DNA of 64,000 bases from Paractinoplanes maris. GTDB lineage: Bacteria > Actinomycetota > Actinomycetes > Mycobacteriales > Micromonosporaceae. Below, in pieces: positions 37,091 to 49,905 of the stretch. The notes under the pieces were generated by a model. The model ran no database searches, was not told where the DNA came from, and saw only the letters and a list, made by a program, of their open reading frames with translations. Each line of letters begins with the position of its first letter. Position 1 is the stretch's first letter. Location: NCBI RefSeq assembly GCF_023544465.1, contig NZ_JALPVL010000001.1, positions 949,973 through 1,013,972 on the forward strand, read 5' to 3'. A program made the translations under genes and the position numbers.

Positions 37091-38206
37091 CTAGCCGTAC
37101 GTGCGGCGGCGGGACACCTCGGCCAGGGTCACGGCGGCGGCGACGCTGGCGTTCAGGGACTCGACGTCGGAGGCCATCGGGATGCTCACCCGCAGGTCGC
37201 ACGTCTCGCCGACCAGGCGGGACAGGCCACGACCCTCGGAGCCGACCACCACCAGCAGCGGGCCGATCGCGGCCTCGAGCTGGTAGAGGTCGGTCTCGCC
37301 GTCGGCGTCGAGGCCGATCGCGGTGAAACCGGCCTGCTGCGCCGCCTTGATCGCGCGGGTCAGGTTGACCACCTGGGAGACCGGCACGCGGGCGGCCGCA
37401 CCGGCGCTCGTGCGCCAGGCGGTCGCGGTGATGCCGGCCGCGCGGCGCTCGGTCATGAAGACGCCGTGGCCGCCGAACGCCGCGACGGAGCGGATGACCG
37501 CGCCGACGTTGCGCGGGTCGGTCACGCCGTCCAGCGCGACCAGCAGCGGGGCGGTCTGCTCGAGAGCGGCGGCGACCAGGTCGTCGTAGTTCTCGTAGGC
37601 GAACGGCGGCACCTGGAGGCCGATGCCCTGGTGCAGGACGCCGCCGGTCATCCGGTCGAGCTCGTTGCGGCTGATCTCGAGGATGGGGATGCCGCGGTCG
37701 CCCGCGGTGCGCACGATCTCGGCGACCCGCTCGTCGATGTCGATGCCCTGGGCCACATACAGCGCCGTGGCCGGCACCGCGGCGCGCAGCGCCTCGTTCA
37801 CCGGGTTGCGGCCGAGCAGCAGCTCGGGACCCTCCCGGGTGGGGTTGGAACGGCGTCCGGGGGCGATCCGCGGGCCGCCGCGACCGGGTGCCTTGCCGCG
37901 CTGGGCCGTCTGCCGCCCGTACGCGTTGCCGCCGGCCCGGCCCCAGGTGGTGTCCTTGCTGCCGGGGAGGCCGACCTTGGGCGCCCGGCCCTCGGCCGCC
38001 GCCGCACGGCGTTCCTTGTCCTGCTTGCGGGCGGTCTTGTCGGGCAGTTTCTCGGTGCCCGAGTATCCCTTGTGCCAGGGACGCTCGTCGGCGGGCAGGG
38101 TGCGCCCCTTGCCCTTGAGCCCGGAGCGGTTCTTGCCCCCGGACCCCATCGCGGCGCCCTTCTTGGCCACCGCCCGCTTGCTCGCGTTGCGCGAATTTCC
38201 TGGCAT
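37091..38206 (-). CDS. rlmB: 23S rRNA (guanosine-2'-O)-methyltransferase, RlmB type
   Basis: 371 residues. The ~125-residue N-terminus is very basic and disordered (Lys/Arg/Gly-rich), an actinobacterial feature. Then come a substrate-binding domain ('LLLGRNPVNEALRA', 'HQGIGLQVPPF') and the SPOUT knot with all three motifs: 'LDGVTDPRNVGAVIRSVAAF', 'VVVGSEGRGLSRLV' and 'IPMASDVESLNASVAAAVTL'. It methylates the 2'-O of a 23S rRNA guanosine using SAM. Start ATG 38206 overlaps the cysS stop by one base, the usual cysS-rlmB pairing. Confidence 0.95.
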   Translation of the reverse strand: MPGNSRNASKRAVAKKGAAMGSGGKNRSGLKGKGRTLPADERPWHKGYSGTEKLPDKTARKQDKERRAAAAEGRAPKVGLPGSKDTTWGRAGGNAYGRQTAQRGKAPGRGGPRIAPGRRSNPTREGPELLLGRNPVNEALRAAVPATALYVAQGIDIDERVAEIVRTAGDRGIPILEISRNELDRMTGGVLHQGIGLQVPPFAYENYDDLVAAALEQTAPLLVALDGVTDPRNVGAVIRSVAAFGGHGVFMTERRAAGITATAWRTSAGAAARVPVSQVVNLTRAIKAAQQAGFTAIGLDADGETDLYQLEAAIGPLLVVVGSEGRGLSRLVGETCDLRVSIPMASDVESLNASVAAAVTLAEVSRRRTYG

Positions 38207-39621
38207 CAGTGCTGCTCTCCTACCGTCCAGCGCGGCCCGGCCGGAGTGTCCTCCACCTGAATTCCCGCGTTCTTGAGCTGGTCGCGGACCGAGTCGGCCG
38301 CCGCCCAGTCCTTGCGTGTGCGCGCCTGCGAGCGCTGCTCGAGCGCGAGTTTGACCAGTGAGTCGACCACCGGCTTGAGGTCGCTCTGGGGTGTGCCGCC
38401 GGTCCAGGCCTCGTCGAGCGGGTCGAGCCCGAGGACGCCCAGCATCGCCCGGACGGCGGTCACCGCCCCGCGAATGCCCGCCTCGTCGCCGGCCGCGAGC
38501 GCGGTGTTGCCCTCACGGATGCAGTCGTGCACGACGGCCAGGGCGGCCGACGTGTTGAGGTCGTCGTTCATCGCCTGGGCGAACGCCGGTGGCACGTCCT
38601 TGGGGCGGCCCGGGCCGACGACCTCGGCCGCCCGCTGCACGAAGCCCTCGATGCGCCGATAAGCCACCGCGGCCTCGCTCAGCGCCTCGTCGGAATAGTC
38701 GATGCGCGAGCGGTAGTGCGGCGAGGCGAGGTAATAGCGGAGCTCGACCGGGCGGATCCCCTGGGCCCGCACGGAGGCCAGGTCGACCACGTTGCCCAGC
38801 GACTTGCTCATCTTGGCGTCGCCCAGGTTGAGCAGCGCGTTGTGCACCCAGTAGCGCGCGAACCCGAGCCCGGCCGAGTGGGACTGGGCGATCTCGTTCT
38901 CGTGGTGGGGGAAAGTCAGGTCGAGCCCACCGCCGTGGATGTCGAACTCGTCGCCGAGGTAGCGACGGGCCATCGCGGAGCACTCGATGTGCCAGCCCGG
39001 GCGGCCCTGACCCCACGGCGACGGCCAGGTGGCGTCGTCCGGCTCGTCGGACTTCTCGCCCTTCCACAGCGCGAAGTCGCGGTAGTCCCGCTTGTCGGGC
39101 TCGCCGCCGTTGCTCGGCGGGCGCATGTCGTCGGGATTCTGACCCGAGAGAGCGCCGTATTCCGGGTAGGACGTCACGTCGAAATACACGTCGCCGGAGC
39201 CACCGGCCGCGACATAGGCCCGGTCGCGGCGGATCAGCTCGGCGATCAGCTCGTGCATCTCGGGGATGTGCCCGGTGGCGAGCGGCTCGTAGGTCGGCGC
39301 CAGCACGTTGAGCTCGCGATAGTTGGCCTCGAGGACCAGCCTGTTCTCGTGGGCGATGGCCCAGAACGGGCGGCCCTGAGCCTGAGCCTTCTCGAGGATC
39401 TTGTCATCGACGTCGGTGACGTTACGGATGAACGTGACCTCGTAGTTGGTGTGCCGCAGCCAGCGGCGCAACACGTCGTAGTTGATGCCGCCCCGGAGGT
39501 GGCCGATATGGGGAACGGACTGCACGGTGAGGCCGCACAGGTAGATACCGACCTTACCGGGAGTCATCGGGACGAAGTCCCGGACCGATCGGGTCGCGGT
39601 GTCATACAAGCGCAAACTCAC
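38206..39621 (-). CDS. cysS: Cysteinyl-tRNA synthetase
   Basis: 471 residues, class I synthetase. Zinc Cys in '[20 protein letters not shown]', where the HIGH-equivalent is HIGH itself. It has '[14 protein letters not shown]' and '[11 protein letters not shown]' for zinc, and 'KMSKSLGN' as the KMSKS loop. It ends '[15 protein letters not shown]'. I choose GTG 39621 ([12 protein letters not shown]); the 22-residue longer frame runs through the terminator. It is cotranscribed with rlmB. MshC is a paralogous ligase, but the full length and the KMSKS and anticodon domains indicate true CysS. Confidence 0.97.
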   Translation of the reverse strand: MSLRLYDTATRSVRDFVPMTPGKVGIYLCGLTVQSVPHIGHLRGGINYDVLRRWLRHTNYEVTFIRNVTDVDDKILEKAQAQGRPFWAIAHENRLVLEANYRELNVLAPTYEPLATGHIPEMHELIAELIRRDRAYVAAGGSGDVYFDVTSYPEYGALSGQNPDDMRPPSNGGEPDKRDYRDFALWKGEKSDEPDDATWPSPWGQGRPGWHIECSAMARRYLGDEFDIHGGGLDLTFPHHENEIAQSHSAGLGFARYWVHNALLNLGDAKMSKSLGNVVDLASVRAQGIRPVELRYYLASPHYRSRIDYSDEALSEAAVAYRRIEGFVQRAAEVVGPGRPKDVPPAFAQAMNDDLNTSAALAVVHDCIREGNTALAAGDEAGIRGAVTAVRAMLGVLGLDPLDEAWTGGTPQSDLKPVVDSLVKLALEQRSQARTRKDWAAADSVRDQLKNAGIQVEDTPAGPRWTVGEQH

Positions 39622-39655
39622 CTGCCAAGGGTACCGGCCCGGCGATACCCGTTTA

Positions 39656-39684
39656 CGCCCCGCCCGAGCGACCCGGGCGGGGCG
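39656..39684 (-). terminator. Intrinsic terminator after fumC
   Basis: CGCCCCGCCCG, seven-base loop, CGGGCGGGGCG. It lies ten bases beyond the fumC stop and in front of cysS, so it isolates the two minus-strand units. Confidence 0.75.
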
Positions 39685-39693
39685 CAAGATCGG

Positions 39694-41091
39694 TTACGGC
39701 CGGGTCATCCGCAGGACGTCGAGGGCCTCGTCGAGCTGCTGCTCGGTGAGCTTGCCGCTCTCCAGGTGGCCGCGCTCGACCACGACCTCGCGGATGGTGC
39801 GGTTCGAGGCGAGGGCGGTCTTGGCGATCGCCGCGGCCTCGTCGTAGCCCAGGTAGCGGTTGAGCGGCGTGACGATCGAGGGAGACCCTTCCGCGTACGC
39901 CAGGGCGACCTCGACGTTCGGCTCGAGGCCGGCGACGCAGCGGTCGGCCAGCAGCCGCGCCGCGTTGGCCAGCAGGCGGATCGACTCGAGCAGGTTGCGC
40001 GCCATCACCGGGAGCATCACGTTGAGCTCGAAATCACCCTGCGAACCGGCGAACGAGACCGTGGTGTCGTTGCCCATGACCTGGGCGCAGACCTGGCGCA
40101 CGGCCTCGGGCACCACCGGGTTCACCTTGCCCGGCATGATCGACGAGCCGGGCTGCAGGTCGGGCAGGCGCAGCTCACGCAGCCCGGCGCGCGGGCCGGA
40201 ACCCATCCAGCGGATGTCGTTCACGATCTTGTAGAGCCCGACGGCGATCACCTTGAGCTGGCCGGACGCCTCGACCAGGGCGTCGCGGGCGCCCTGGGCC
40301 TCGAAGTGGTCGCGGGCCTCGGTGACCGGCAGGCCGGTGCTCTGCCGCAGCCGCTCGATCACCGCCGGGGCGAAGCCGGGCGGCGTGTTCACCCCGGTGC
40401 CCACGGCCGTGCCACCCAGCGGCAGCTCGGCCAGCCGCGGCAGCGTGGCGGTGAGCCGCTCGATGCCGTTGGCGACCTGTCGCGCGTACCCCGAGAACTC
40501 CTGACCCAGCGTCACCGGCGTGGCGTCCATCAAATGCGTACGCCCGCTCTTGACCACCTCGGACCAGTCGCCGGCCTTGGTCAGCAGGGCCGCGCCCAGG
40601 TGCTCCAGGGCCGGGATCAGCTCGCTGGTCACCGCCTCGGTCGCGGCCAGGTGGATCGACGACGGGAAGACGTCGTTGCTGGACTGGGACGCGTTGACGT
40701 GGTCGTTGGGGTGCACCGGCCGGCCCAGCTCGCGGGAGGCCAGGGTGGCGATCACCTCGTTGGCGTTCATGTTGGACGACGTGCCCGACCCGGTCTGGAA
40801 GACGTCGATCGGGAACTGGTCGTCGTAGCCACCGTCGGCCACGTGCGCGGCGGCCTTGGCGATGGCCTGGGCCAGGTCGTCGTCGAGGACGCCGAGCGCC
40901 GCGTTCACCTGCGCGGCCGCCCCCTTGATCTGAGCCAGCGCCTTGATGTGGGCGGGCTCGAGACCGCGCCCCGACAGGGGGAAGTTCTCGACGGCGCGCT
41001 GGGTCTGCGCCCGCCAGAGGGCGTCGGCCGGCACCCGGACCTCACCCATCGTGTCCTTCTCGATCCGGTACGCGCTCTCGTCAGTAGTCAC
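39694..41091 (-). CDS. fumC: Class II fumarate hydratase
   Basis: 465 residues. Reversible hydration of fumarate to malate, iron-independent. Motifs: '[16 protein letters not shown]', '[16 protein letters not shown]', '[17 protein letters not shown]', '[16 protein letters not shown]', and the signature loop '[16 protein letters not shown]'. GTG 41091 overlaps the stop of the BTAD regulator (GTGA), so translation is coupled. The very long frame upstream is a shadow. A second, unrelated class I fumarase is encoded 4 kb away. Confidence 0.96.
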   Translation of the reverse strand: MTTDESAYRIEKDTMGEVRVPADALWRAQTQRAVENFPLSGRGLEPAHIKALAQIKGAAAQVNAALGVLDDDLAQAIAKAAAHVADGGYDDQFPIDVFQTGSGTSSNMNANEVIATLASRELGRPVHPNDHVNASQSSNDVFPSSIHLAATEAVTSELIPALEHLGAALLTKAGDWSEVVKSGRTHLMDATPVTLGQEFSGYARQVANGIERLTATLPRLAELPLGGTAVGTGVNTPPGFAPAVIERLRQSTGLPVTEARDHFEAQGARDALVEASGQLKVIAVGLYKIVNDIRWMGSGPRAGLRELRLPDLQPGSSIMPGKVNPVVPEAVRQVCAQVMGNDTTVSFAGSQGDFELNVMLPVMARNLLESIRLLANAARLLADRCVAGLEPNVEVALAYAEGSPSIVTPLNRYLGYDEAAAIAKTALASNRTIREVVVERGHLESGKLTEQQLDEALDVLRMTRP

Positions 41092-44066
41092 CCGTCCATC
41101 GTCCCTCCGCGCGCACCAGATCGCAGATGATCCCCGGCACCGAGAACGGCCAGGGACTTCTCGACGTCGCGCAGTTCCGGCGCCTCGAGGCCCGCCAAGC
41201 CGGCGGCGGCCTGCTCGAGCAGCCGCCGGGCCTCGGCCGGGTCGTGGTCGATGAGGGAGTCGCCCAGCCGGGCCTGGGCCACCGCGATCGGATGCGGCAT
41301 GCGGGACTCGTAGGCCAACAGCAACGCCTGCCCGAACATGGCCCGGGCGCCCACGACGTCGCCGCTCAGCAGCAGCGTCGCGCCGAAGCCGCAGCGCAGT
41401 CGCGACTGTTGTTCCCGGCTGTTCAGCTGCCCGGCGAGCTCGATGGCGTGCCGATGACCGGCGATCGCGTCGGACAGCCGTCCCCCGGCGGCGAGGAGCA
41501 GCGCCAGCTCGTGTCGCGCCTCGGCCTCCCCGTGCAAATGGCCGGCCCGCTGCGTCAGGCGCAGCGCCACGCGGACCTGGCGGCACGCGACGGCCACGCC
41601 CACCTCGCCGATCCGATGCTTGATCACCGCGACGTTGAGCAGGGTGTCGGCGATCTTGGTGGGCTCCCGGATCTCCAGCTGCTCGAGCAGCCGCAGCCGG
41701 TGGTGGCGCAGAGCCTCCCGATAGTGGCCGAGGCGCTGATAGTTGTTCGCCAGCACGTTGAGCTCGTCGCGGCCGTGCTTCGCTGTGGCCATCCGGCGGA
41801 CGGCGAGCGCGAGGTCGATGCTCTTCCGCCACCGGCCCGAGTCGCAATGCACGACGGACAGGTTGATCAGCGCCGAGGCCAGAGCGCTTCGGTCGTCCAG
41901 TTGCCGGCGCAACACGATGCACTGCTCCAGCAGCCGGGCCGCTTCGTCCATCTGTGACTTCCGGTAGTGCACCGAGGCCAGGTAGTTGAGCACGGTCGCG
42001 GTGGCCGCGCGGTCTCCCGTACGTTCGAGGACCTGCAGCGCACGCCGGTTCATCCGCAGGACGTCGTCCAGGTAGCCCCGCGTGAACAGATGACGCCACG
42101 CGGCCCGCGGCAGCTGCCAGGTGAAACGGGCCAGCTCGGGCTCCAGCGCGGCGGCATCGACGTAGTCACCCAGCCGCGGCTGCTCCCGTTCCAGCCGGGC
42201 GCTCGGATCGGCCACCGCCTCGAGCAGGTCGGGCCGGAGCGGGACGAGGCGGCCGACGTCCCGCTCGACCGCCTCGCGGTAGACCGTGAGGTTGGTCGCC
42301 GCCGCCGCGTTCAGCTGCTGGTCGAGCAGCCCGCGAAGGGCCTCGACGCGGGCGCCGGGGGGTAGCTCGGCGGCCAGCGCGGCCGCGTATTGCCGCAGCA
42401 GGTCGTGCAGCCGGTAGACCTCCGGCTCCGGCTCGTCGACCAGATGCACGTCGACCAGATCGTCCAGCAGGTCCTGCACCTCGGGCAGGGGCAGTCCGGT
42501 CAGGGCGGCCGCGGTGATCGCGTCGAACTCGCCGGCCGGATTGAGCCCGAGCAGGCGGAAGACCCGGCGGGCGGGCGGCGGGAGTTGCTCGTACGACAGG
42601 GCGAAGGCGCCGGCCACGGATCTGTCCTCGGCCGCGAGCTCGGGCAGGGCCGACCCACCCAGCCGGCGGACCAGATCGGCGACCCGCCACCGCGGCCGAT
42701 GCGCCAGCCGCGCACCGGCGAGCCGGATGGCCAGCGGCAGACCGCCACAACGGCGTACCACTTCGGCGCCGGCCTCGGGCTCGGCCCAGACCCGCGCGCC
42801 GGCGATCCGGGCCAGCAGCGTGATCGCCTCGTCCGCGGAGAGCACGGAGAGGGACTCGGGGTGCACGCCGTCCAGGCCCAGCAGCCGGCGGCGCCCGGTG
42901 ACCAGCGCGAGGCTGCCCGGCGCGGTCGGCAGCAGATCGGTCAGCTGGGCGCTCGAGGCGGCGTTGTCGAACAGCACGAGTGCCCGCCGCTGGGCCAGCT
43001 CGGTGCGCCACAGGCTGACCCGGTCGACCAGGCCCGGCGGGATGCGGCCGGCCTCGATCCCGAGCTGGCCCAGCAGCACCAGCAGGGCCGCCGCGGGGTC
43101 GAGCGGCTGCTCCGCGTCGTGCCCGTGCAGGTCGACGAAGAGATGGGCGTCGGGATAGCGGTCGCCCAGCAGAGCGGACACGTGCAAAGCGAGCGTGGTC
43201 TTGCCGCTGCCGGCCATCCCGTCGATCACCGCGACCACCGGCCTGCCGGCGCCGTCGTCGATCGCGCGGACCAGCCGGTGCACGACCCCGGCCCGGCCGG
43301 TGAAGTCGCCCACCGTACGGGGAAGGCAGCGGATCCGCGACGGAGCGGACGGGGGCCCGGTGGCGTCTCCGCTGAGCATGGCGGCCTGGAGGTCCCGCAG
43401 CTCCCGGCCCGGGTCGAGGCCCAGCTCGTCCCGCAGGACCGACCGGATACGACGGTATTCGGCGAGCGCGTCGGCCGGTCGCCCCGCGCTGTAGAGCGCC
43501 CGCATGAGCTGACCGCTCAGCTTCTCCTGCAGCGGGAACCGGTCGACCGCGGCGGACAGCTCGCCGATCAGGTCGCCCTCGTGCCCGGCCGCCAGTTCGA
43601 GCTCGGCCCAGCCCTCCAGCGCGGCGACGTGCTGCTGGTCGAGGACGACGGCGGCCTGGCGTACGCCGTGGGCGTCGATACCCGCGGCGGTGTCGCCCCG
43701 CCACAGGTCGAGAGCCCGCCGGTACAACGCCGGATCCTGATGCTCCCGGGCCCCGGCCACCAGCCGGGTGAACTCGGCGGCATCGAGCTCACCGGCGCCG
43801 GGGGTGAGGCAGTAGCCGGCCGGATCGCTGCGGATCGCGTCGGCGGGCAACGATCGCCGCAGCCGGGAGACGCAGGTCTGCAGCTGGCCGCGCGCGGTAG
43901 CCGGCGGGTCGGCGCCCCAGACCGCGTCGGCCAGCGTGCCGACACCGAGAACGCGCCCCGCGTGCAGCAGGAGCATGGCCAGCACGATGCGATCACGGCT
44001 GGCCGTGATGGCGACGTCCCGCCCGTCGACAGTGACGGACAGTGGCCCGAGGATGCGATAGCGCAT
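41088..44066 (-). CDS. AfsR-type regulator: OmpR-like HTH + BTAD + NB-ARC + TPR
   Basis: 992 residues. OmpR/SARP winged HTH at ~1-90 ([17 protein letters not shown]...[15 protein letters not shown]), BTAD ~95-235 ([21 protein letters not shown]), NB-ARC ~250-530 with P-loop '[16 protein letters not shown]', Walker B '[12 protein letters not shown]' and '[11 protein letters not shown]', then several TPRs to the end ('[24 protein letters not shown]', '[15 protein letters not shown]'). This is the full STAND architecture of AfsR, which is usually an activator of secondary metabolism. No biosynthetic cluster is nearby; instead it is fused in translation to fumC. Target unknown. Confidence 0.95.
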   Translation of the reverse strand: MRYRILGPLSVTVDGRDVAITASRDRIVLAMLLLHAGRVLGVGTLADAVWGADPPATARGQLQTCVSRLRRSLPADAIRSDPAGYCLTPGAGELDAAEFTRLVAGAREHQDPALYRRALDLWRGDTAAGIDAHGVRQAAVVLDQQHVAALEGWAELELAAGHEGDLIGELSAAVDRFPLQEKLSGQLMRALYSAGRPADALAEYRRIRSVLRDELGLDPGRELRDLQAAMLSGDATGPPSAPSRIRCLPRTVGDFTGRAGVVHRLVRAIDDGAGRPVVAVIDGMAGSGKTTLALHVSALLGDRYPDAHLFVDLHGHDAEQPLDPAAALLVLLGQLGIEAGRIPPGLVDRVSLWRTELAQRRALVLFDNAASSAQLTDLLPTAPGSLALVTGRRRLLGLDGVHPESLSVLSADEAITLLARIAGARVWAEPEAGAEVVRRCGGLPLAIRLAGARLAHRPRWRVADLVRRLGGSALPELAAEDRSVAGAFALSYEQLPPPARRVFRLLGLNPAGEFDAITAAALTGLPLPEVQDLLDDLVDVHLVDEPEPEVYRLHDLLRQYAAALAAELPPGARVEALRGLLDQQLNAAAATNLTVYREAVERDVGRLVPLRPDLLEAVADPSARLEREQPRLGDYVDAAALEPELARFTWQLPRAAWRHLFTRGYLDDVLRMNRRALQVLERTGDRAATATVLNYLASVHYRKSQMDEAARLLEQCIVLRRQLDDRSALASALINLSVVHCDSGRWRKSIDLALAVRRMATAKHGRDELNVLANNYQRLGHYREALRHHRLRLLEQLEIREPTKIADTLLNVAVIKHRIGEVGVAVACRQVRVALRLTQRAGHLHGEAEARHELALLLAAGGRLSDAIAGHRHAIELAGQLNSREQQSRLRCGFGATLLLSGDVVGARAMFGQALLLAYESRMPHPIAVAQARLGDSLIDHDPAEARRLLEQAAAGLAGLEAPELRDVEKSLAVLGAGDHLRSGARGGTMDG

Positions 44067-44228
44067 GCCGCCCCTACCGGTTGAGACACATCGAGCCTAC
44101 TCGACGTGACGAGAGCGGGACGACAGCGGAACGACAGCGAAGTCCGCCAGTCTGTTGGTGACGCCGCCGCATCGTGGATGTTCCGACATCGCCCCAGCAC
44201 GGTGCGGCGGTCGCAGCGACGGGGGCGA

Positions 44229-44262
44229 GCAGCCCGTCCGCGGCACCGCGCGGACGGGCTGC
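44229..44262. terminator. Strong 14-bp hairpin in a divergent intergenic gap (terminator-like)
   Basis: GCAGCCCGTCCGCG, six-base loop, exact complement. It stands between two genes that point away from each other (44067-44358), so it terminates neither of them. It may end a short unannotated transcript. A small GATGT-tccg-ACATC hairpin lies 50 bases upstream. Confidence 0.5.
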
Positions 44263-44358
44263 CCGTATCTCGCCGATCACTGTCGGTTGGACGATGTGGC
44301 GGACGGAACGTACCGTCGTCGGGGCTTGCTCCCATCCCCGACCGAACAGGATCACCTC

Positions 44359-44868
44359 ATGCGACGCGCCCTAGTGGCCGTGCTGGCCGGCGGCATTCTG
44401 CTGACCGGAGCCGCCTGCGACAGCGACGCCGGCACCGAGGCGGCCCCCGAGGCCACCCCCACGAGCACCGCTCCGAGCAGCCCGCCGCCGCCGGACTACA
44501 CGGCCAACACCAAGCTCGTCTGCGGCAAGCTGCAGGCCCTCTATTCGGGTGACCTGCGTGACTTCGGCACCGCGATGGGCAAGCTCATCACCTACCGCGA
44601 GGCGAAGCAGACGGCCGAGGCCAAGAAGGCCGAGACCGCGGCGGTGGCCGAGCTCAAGGCCGTCGCGACCAAGATCCGCAAGGAGACCTCGGCCGCCCGC
44701 AACCCCGAGTTCAAGGCGGCCGGCCTCACCTCGGCGGCCAAGGTCGACGCGAGCGCGGTCAACAAGGCGTACATCAAGAAGGCGACGACGCTCAAGGTGC
44801 TCAACTCGACGATCGAGGCCCAGTTCAAGGAGTGGCTGAGCCCCGTCGCGGGTTACTGCGCGGCCTGA
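44359..44868 (+). CDS. Putative small lipoprotein
   Basis: 169 residues. Signal 'MRRALVAVLAGGILLTGAAC' with a cysteine at position 20; the lipobox is not canonical (GAAC), so lipidation is likely but not certain. A Thr/Pro/Ser linker (EATPTSTAPSSPPPP) leads to a Lys/Ala-rich helical domain with two further Cys (LVCGKLQAL and the C-terminal GYCAA) that may pair. It belongs to no family I can name. ATG 44359 follows AGGATC. Confidence 0.78.
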   Translation: MRRALVAVLAGGILLTGAACDSDAGTEAAPEATPTSTAPSSPPPPDYTANTKLVCGKLQALYSGDLRDFGTAMGKLITYREAKQTAEAKKAETAAVAELKAVATKIRKETSAARNPEFKAAGLTSAAKVDASAVNKAYIKKATTLKVLNSTIEAQFKEWLSPVAGYCAA

Positions 44869-44883
44869 CCCGGTCGCCCGGTT

Positions 44884-44899
44884 CCTGATCCCGTGCGGG

Positions 44900-44904
<5 letters not shown>
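44884..44904. terminator. Possible terminator hairpin between convergent genes
   Basis: CCTGA-t-CCCG, two-base turn, CGGG-TCAGG, with one bulged base. It overlaps the last codon of the fumarase gene. Confidence 0.4.
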
Positions 44905-46567
<1,663 letters not shown>

Positions 46568-46637
46568 GACCGGCAAGCCTAGACAAGCGGTCCCGGCATC
46601 GGCGAACCGCTCCGCCCCGGTACGCATACCAGTTCGG

Positions 46638-47969
46638 TCAAGTAAACGGGATATAGGCCATCTCGCGCCCGGCGACGGCGATGAGCCCGCCCGGCCCGAC
46701 GGCGAAGACCTCGGCCGCCGTACGCAGGTCGGCCAGCACCCGCCCGCTGCCGGGAGCCACCGCCACGATGCGCTCCGGCTTGCGGCTGGTGATCACCGCC
46801 GCGTACGGGGTGAGGGCCGCCGCCCCACCCTCGCCCACCGCCCGCGACCAGGTCGTCCGGCCCCGGCTGAAGCCGTATCCGCGCAGCGTGCGCCCGTCCG
46901 CGCCGCGGATCACGGCGTAGCTGTCGTTGACCGCGAGCACGGTCTCGCCCCGGGCGCCGCGCCACAGCAGCCGGCCGTCGTGCGCCGCCAGCAACTCCTG
47001 CCGTCCGGTCGGGTCGACGCCGAGCACGACGTCCTCGCCACCCGCCGGGTCGTGCTCCTGCTGGCAGTTGGAGCCGTTGTCGGCCGTCCGCAGATTGAGT
47101 CCCTCGCGCCGCCAGACCGCCCCCGGTGACGGCGGATCGGTCGCCACCACGCCGTAATAGCAGGTGCCGTCCTGTGCCGTTCCGGTCACCGTGAGCACCC
47201 GGCCGCCCGCGATCGCGACGCGCTGGTCGACGGCCGGCTCGGCCACTTGCACGACCTTGCCGGTGGCGGTGTCGATCACCCGGATCTTGCCGTCGTCGGG
47301 CAGCCCGATCAGGCCGGGCATCAGCCGCGGCCGGGCCACGTCGTCGTCGACCCGGTCGGCCGTGAGCGGGCGGGTGTCCGGCAGGTCGGGGTTGGCCGCG
47401 TTGAGCACGAAGCCGATCCCGCCCGTGTCGACGGTCCAGAGCGGCTTGGCGCCCCGGGGGTCCCCGGCCGTGAGCCGGCAGTCGCCGCCCTTGGCGCAGT
47501 GCAGGTCGAGCAGGGCGTTGCGGTAGGTCCAGACCGCCGTGGCCTCGGTGTCGACGCGCAGCTGGGCTCCGTTGCGCGGGTCGAGCACTTGATATCCCTT
47601 GGTCAGCAGCCGGCCGGTGGCCACCACCGCGTCGTTGCCACTGCCCGAGACCGCGGCCCAGTCGGCGTCGCTGTCCCACAGCTTGACCCCGGCGGTCAGG
47701 CCGTACGCCTCGACCGAGGTCCGGTATTCGACGACGACCGCGTCGCCGACCACCGAGACGCTCTGCGGGCTGCCGCCGATGCGCTGCTGCCAGCGGGCCG
47801 CGCCGCCCGCGATCGGCTCGCTCGTGTTGACCCACGCCCAGACCTGTGGCCAGGGATTCCACACGCCGGTCGTGGCCAGCACGATCACGATCACGATCGC
47901 GACCAGTGCGTACCCCTTCCAGGGGCTGCCACCCGACGCCATGCGCGACACGCTAGCCAGGTCGATCAT
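46638..47969 (-). CDS. Membrane-anchored PQQ-like beta-propeller protein
   Basis: 443 residues (or 434 from ATG 47942). An N-terminal TM helix ([18 protein letters not shown]) leads to an extracytoplasmic propeller with recurring Trp-motif blades: '[16 protein letters not shown]', '[14 protein letters not shown]', '[22 protein letters not shown]'. No PQQ enzyme residues or cofactor motif stand out, so it is likely a binding or scaffold protein. It resembles the protein at 58304 and the outer domain of the Hsp70 fusion. Neither candidate start has a clear SD. Confidence 0.82.
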   Translation of the reverse strand: MIDLASVSRMASGGSPWKGYALVAIVIVIVLATTGVWNPWPQVWAWVNTSEPIAGGAARWQQRIGGSPQSVSVVGDAVVVEYRTSVEAYGLTAGVKLWDSDADWAAVSGSGNDAVVATGRLLTKGYQVLDPRNGAQLRVDTEATAVWTYRNALLDLHCAKGGDCRLTAGDPRGAKPLWTVDTGGIGFVLNAANPDLPDTRPLTADRVDDDVARPRLMPGLIGLPDDGKIRVIDTATGKVVQVAEPAVDQRVAIAGGRVLTVTGTAQDGTCYYGVVATDPPSPGAVWRREGLNLRTADNGSNCQQEHDPAGGEDVVLGVDPTGRQELLAAHDGRLLWRGARGETVLAVNDSYAVIRGADGRTLRGYGFSRGRTTWSRAVGEGGAAALTPYAAVITSRKPERIVAVAPGSGRVLADLRTAAEVFAVGPGGLIAVAGREMAYIPFT

Positions 47970-48020
47970 CAGGACGACGGATCTAGATTCGCCCGTGTCG
48001 ATATGATTTGCCGTATATAA

Positions 48021-49304
<1,284 letters not shown>

Positions 49305-49314
49305 CACTGGTCGC

Positions 49315-49905
49315 GTGACCCAGCCACCGGGGTACGGGCCTCCGCCGGGCTATCCGGCGGGGCCCTCGTACCGACCGCCACCACCTCCGCCGCCCCTCAG
49401 CCCAGCCGGGGTGCCGCTGGCCGACTTCGCCCAGCGCCTGCTGGCCTACCTGATCGACTCGGCGCTGCTGAGCGCGGTGCTCTTCGTGCTGGCGATCCCG
49501 GCCTTCCTCGTGGTGCTCCGGCAACTGCCCGAGGTCGATCCGTCCGGGCCGGAACTCACCGCCGAAACCATCCTCGCTGAGTTCTTCCTGCCGCTCGTGC
49601 TGGTCGAGGCGGGGTTGTTCGTCCTGTTGCTCCTGGTCTACTACCTGTACGAAGTCGAGTTCATGCACCGGACCGGGCAGACCGTGGGCAAGAAGGCCAT
49701 GCAGATCCGGGTCGTGCCACTGGAGCCCGGCCGCACGCTGACCCGTGGCATGGCCGCCAAGCGCTACCTCATCGAGTTCCCGGCCGGGCTGCTGGTGCCG
49801 TTCTTCAGCTGGGCCGACGGATTGTGGCAACTCTGGGACAAGCCGTACCAGCAGACCCTGCACGACAAAGTGGCCCGGACCGTGGTCGTTAAGGTTTCTC
49901 CATGA
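49315..49905 (+). CDS. RDD-family membrane protein
   Basis: 196 residues. Pro/Gly/Tyr-rich cytosolic tail (MTQPPGYGPPPGYPAGPSY), then an RDD domain: 'LADFAQRLLAYLIDSALLSAVLF', with Arg and Asp in TM1, a second pair of helices, and 'TGQTVGKKAMQIRVVPLEPG' near the end. It ends 'QQTLHDKVARTVVVKV'. The function of RDD proteins is poorly known; some are Na+/H+ antiporters. GTG start. It overlaps the next RDD gene by ATGA. Confidence 0.9.
   Translation: MTQPPGYGPPPGYPAGPSYRPPPPPPPLSPAGVPLADFAQRLLAYLIDSALLSAVLFVLAIPAFLVVLRQLPEVDPSGPELTAETILAEFFLPLVLVEAGLFVLLLLVYYLYEVEFMHRTGQTVGKKAMQIRVVPLEPGRTLTRGMAAKRYLIEFPAGLLVPFFSWADGLWQLWDKPYQQTLHDKVARTVVVKVSP

Noticed and set aside
38527..41130. 867-residue plus-strand frame
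   Set aside because: Crosses two genes and a terminator; antisense to cysS and fumC.
41088..44066. Secondary-metabolite cluster marked by the AfsR/SARP-like regulator
   Set aside because: No PKS, NRPS, terpene or RiPP genes are near; the regulator is coupled to fumC.
46638..47969. PQQ-dependent dehydrogenase
   Set aside because: Only the propeller repeat pattern is present; no quinone-binding or catalytic residues are visible.
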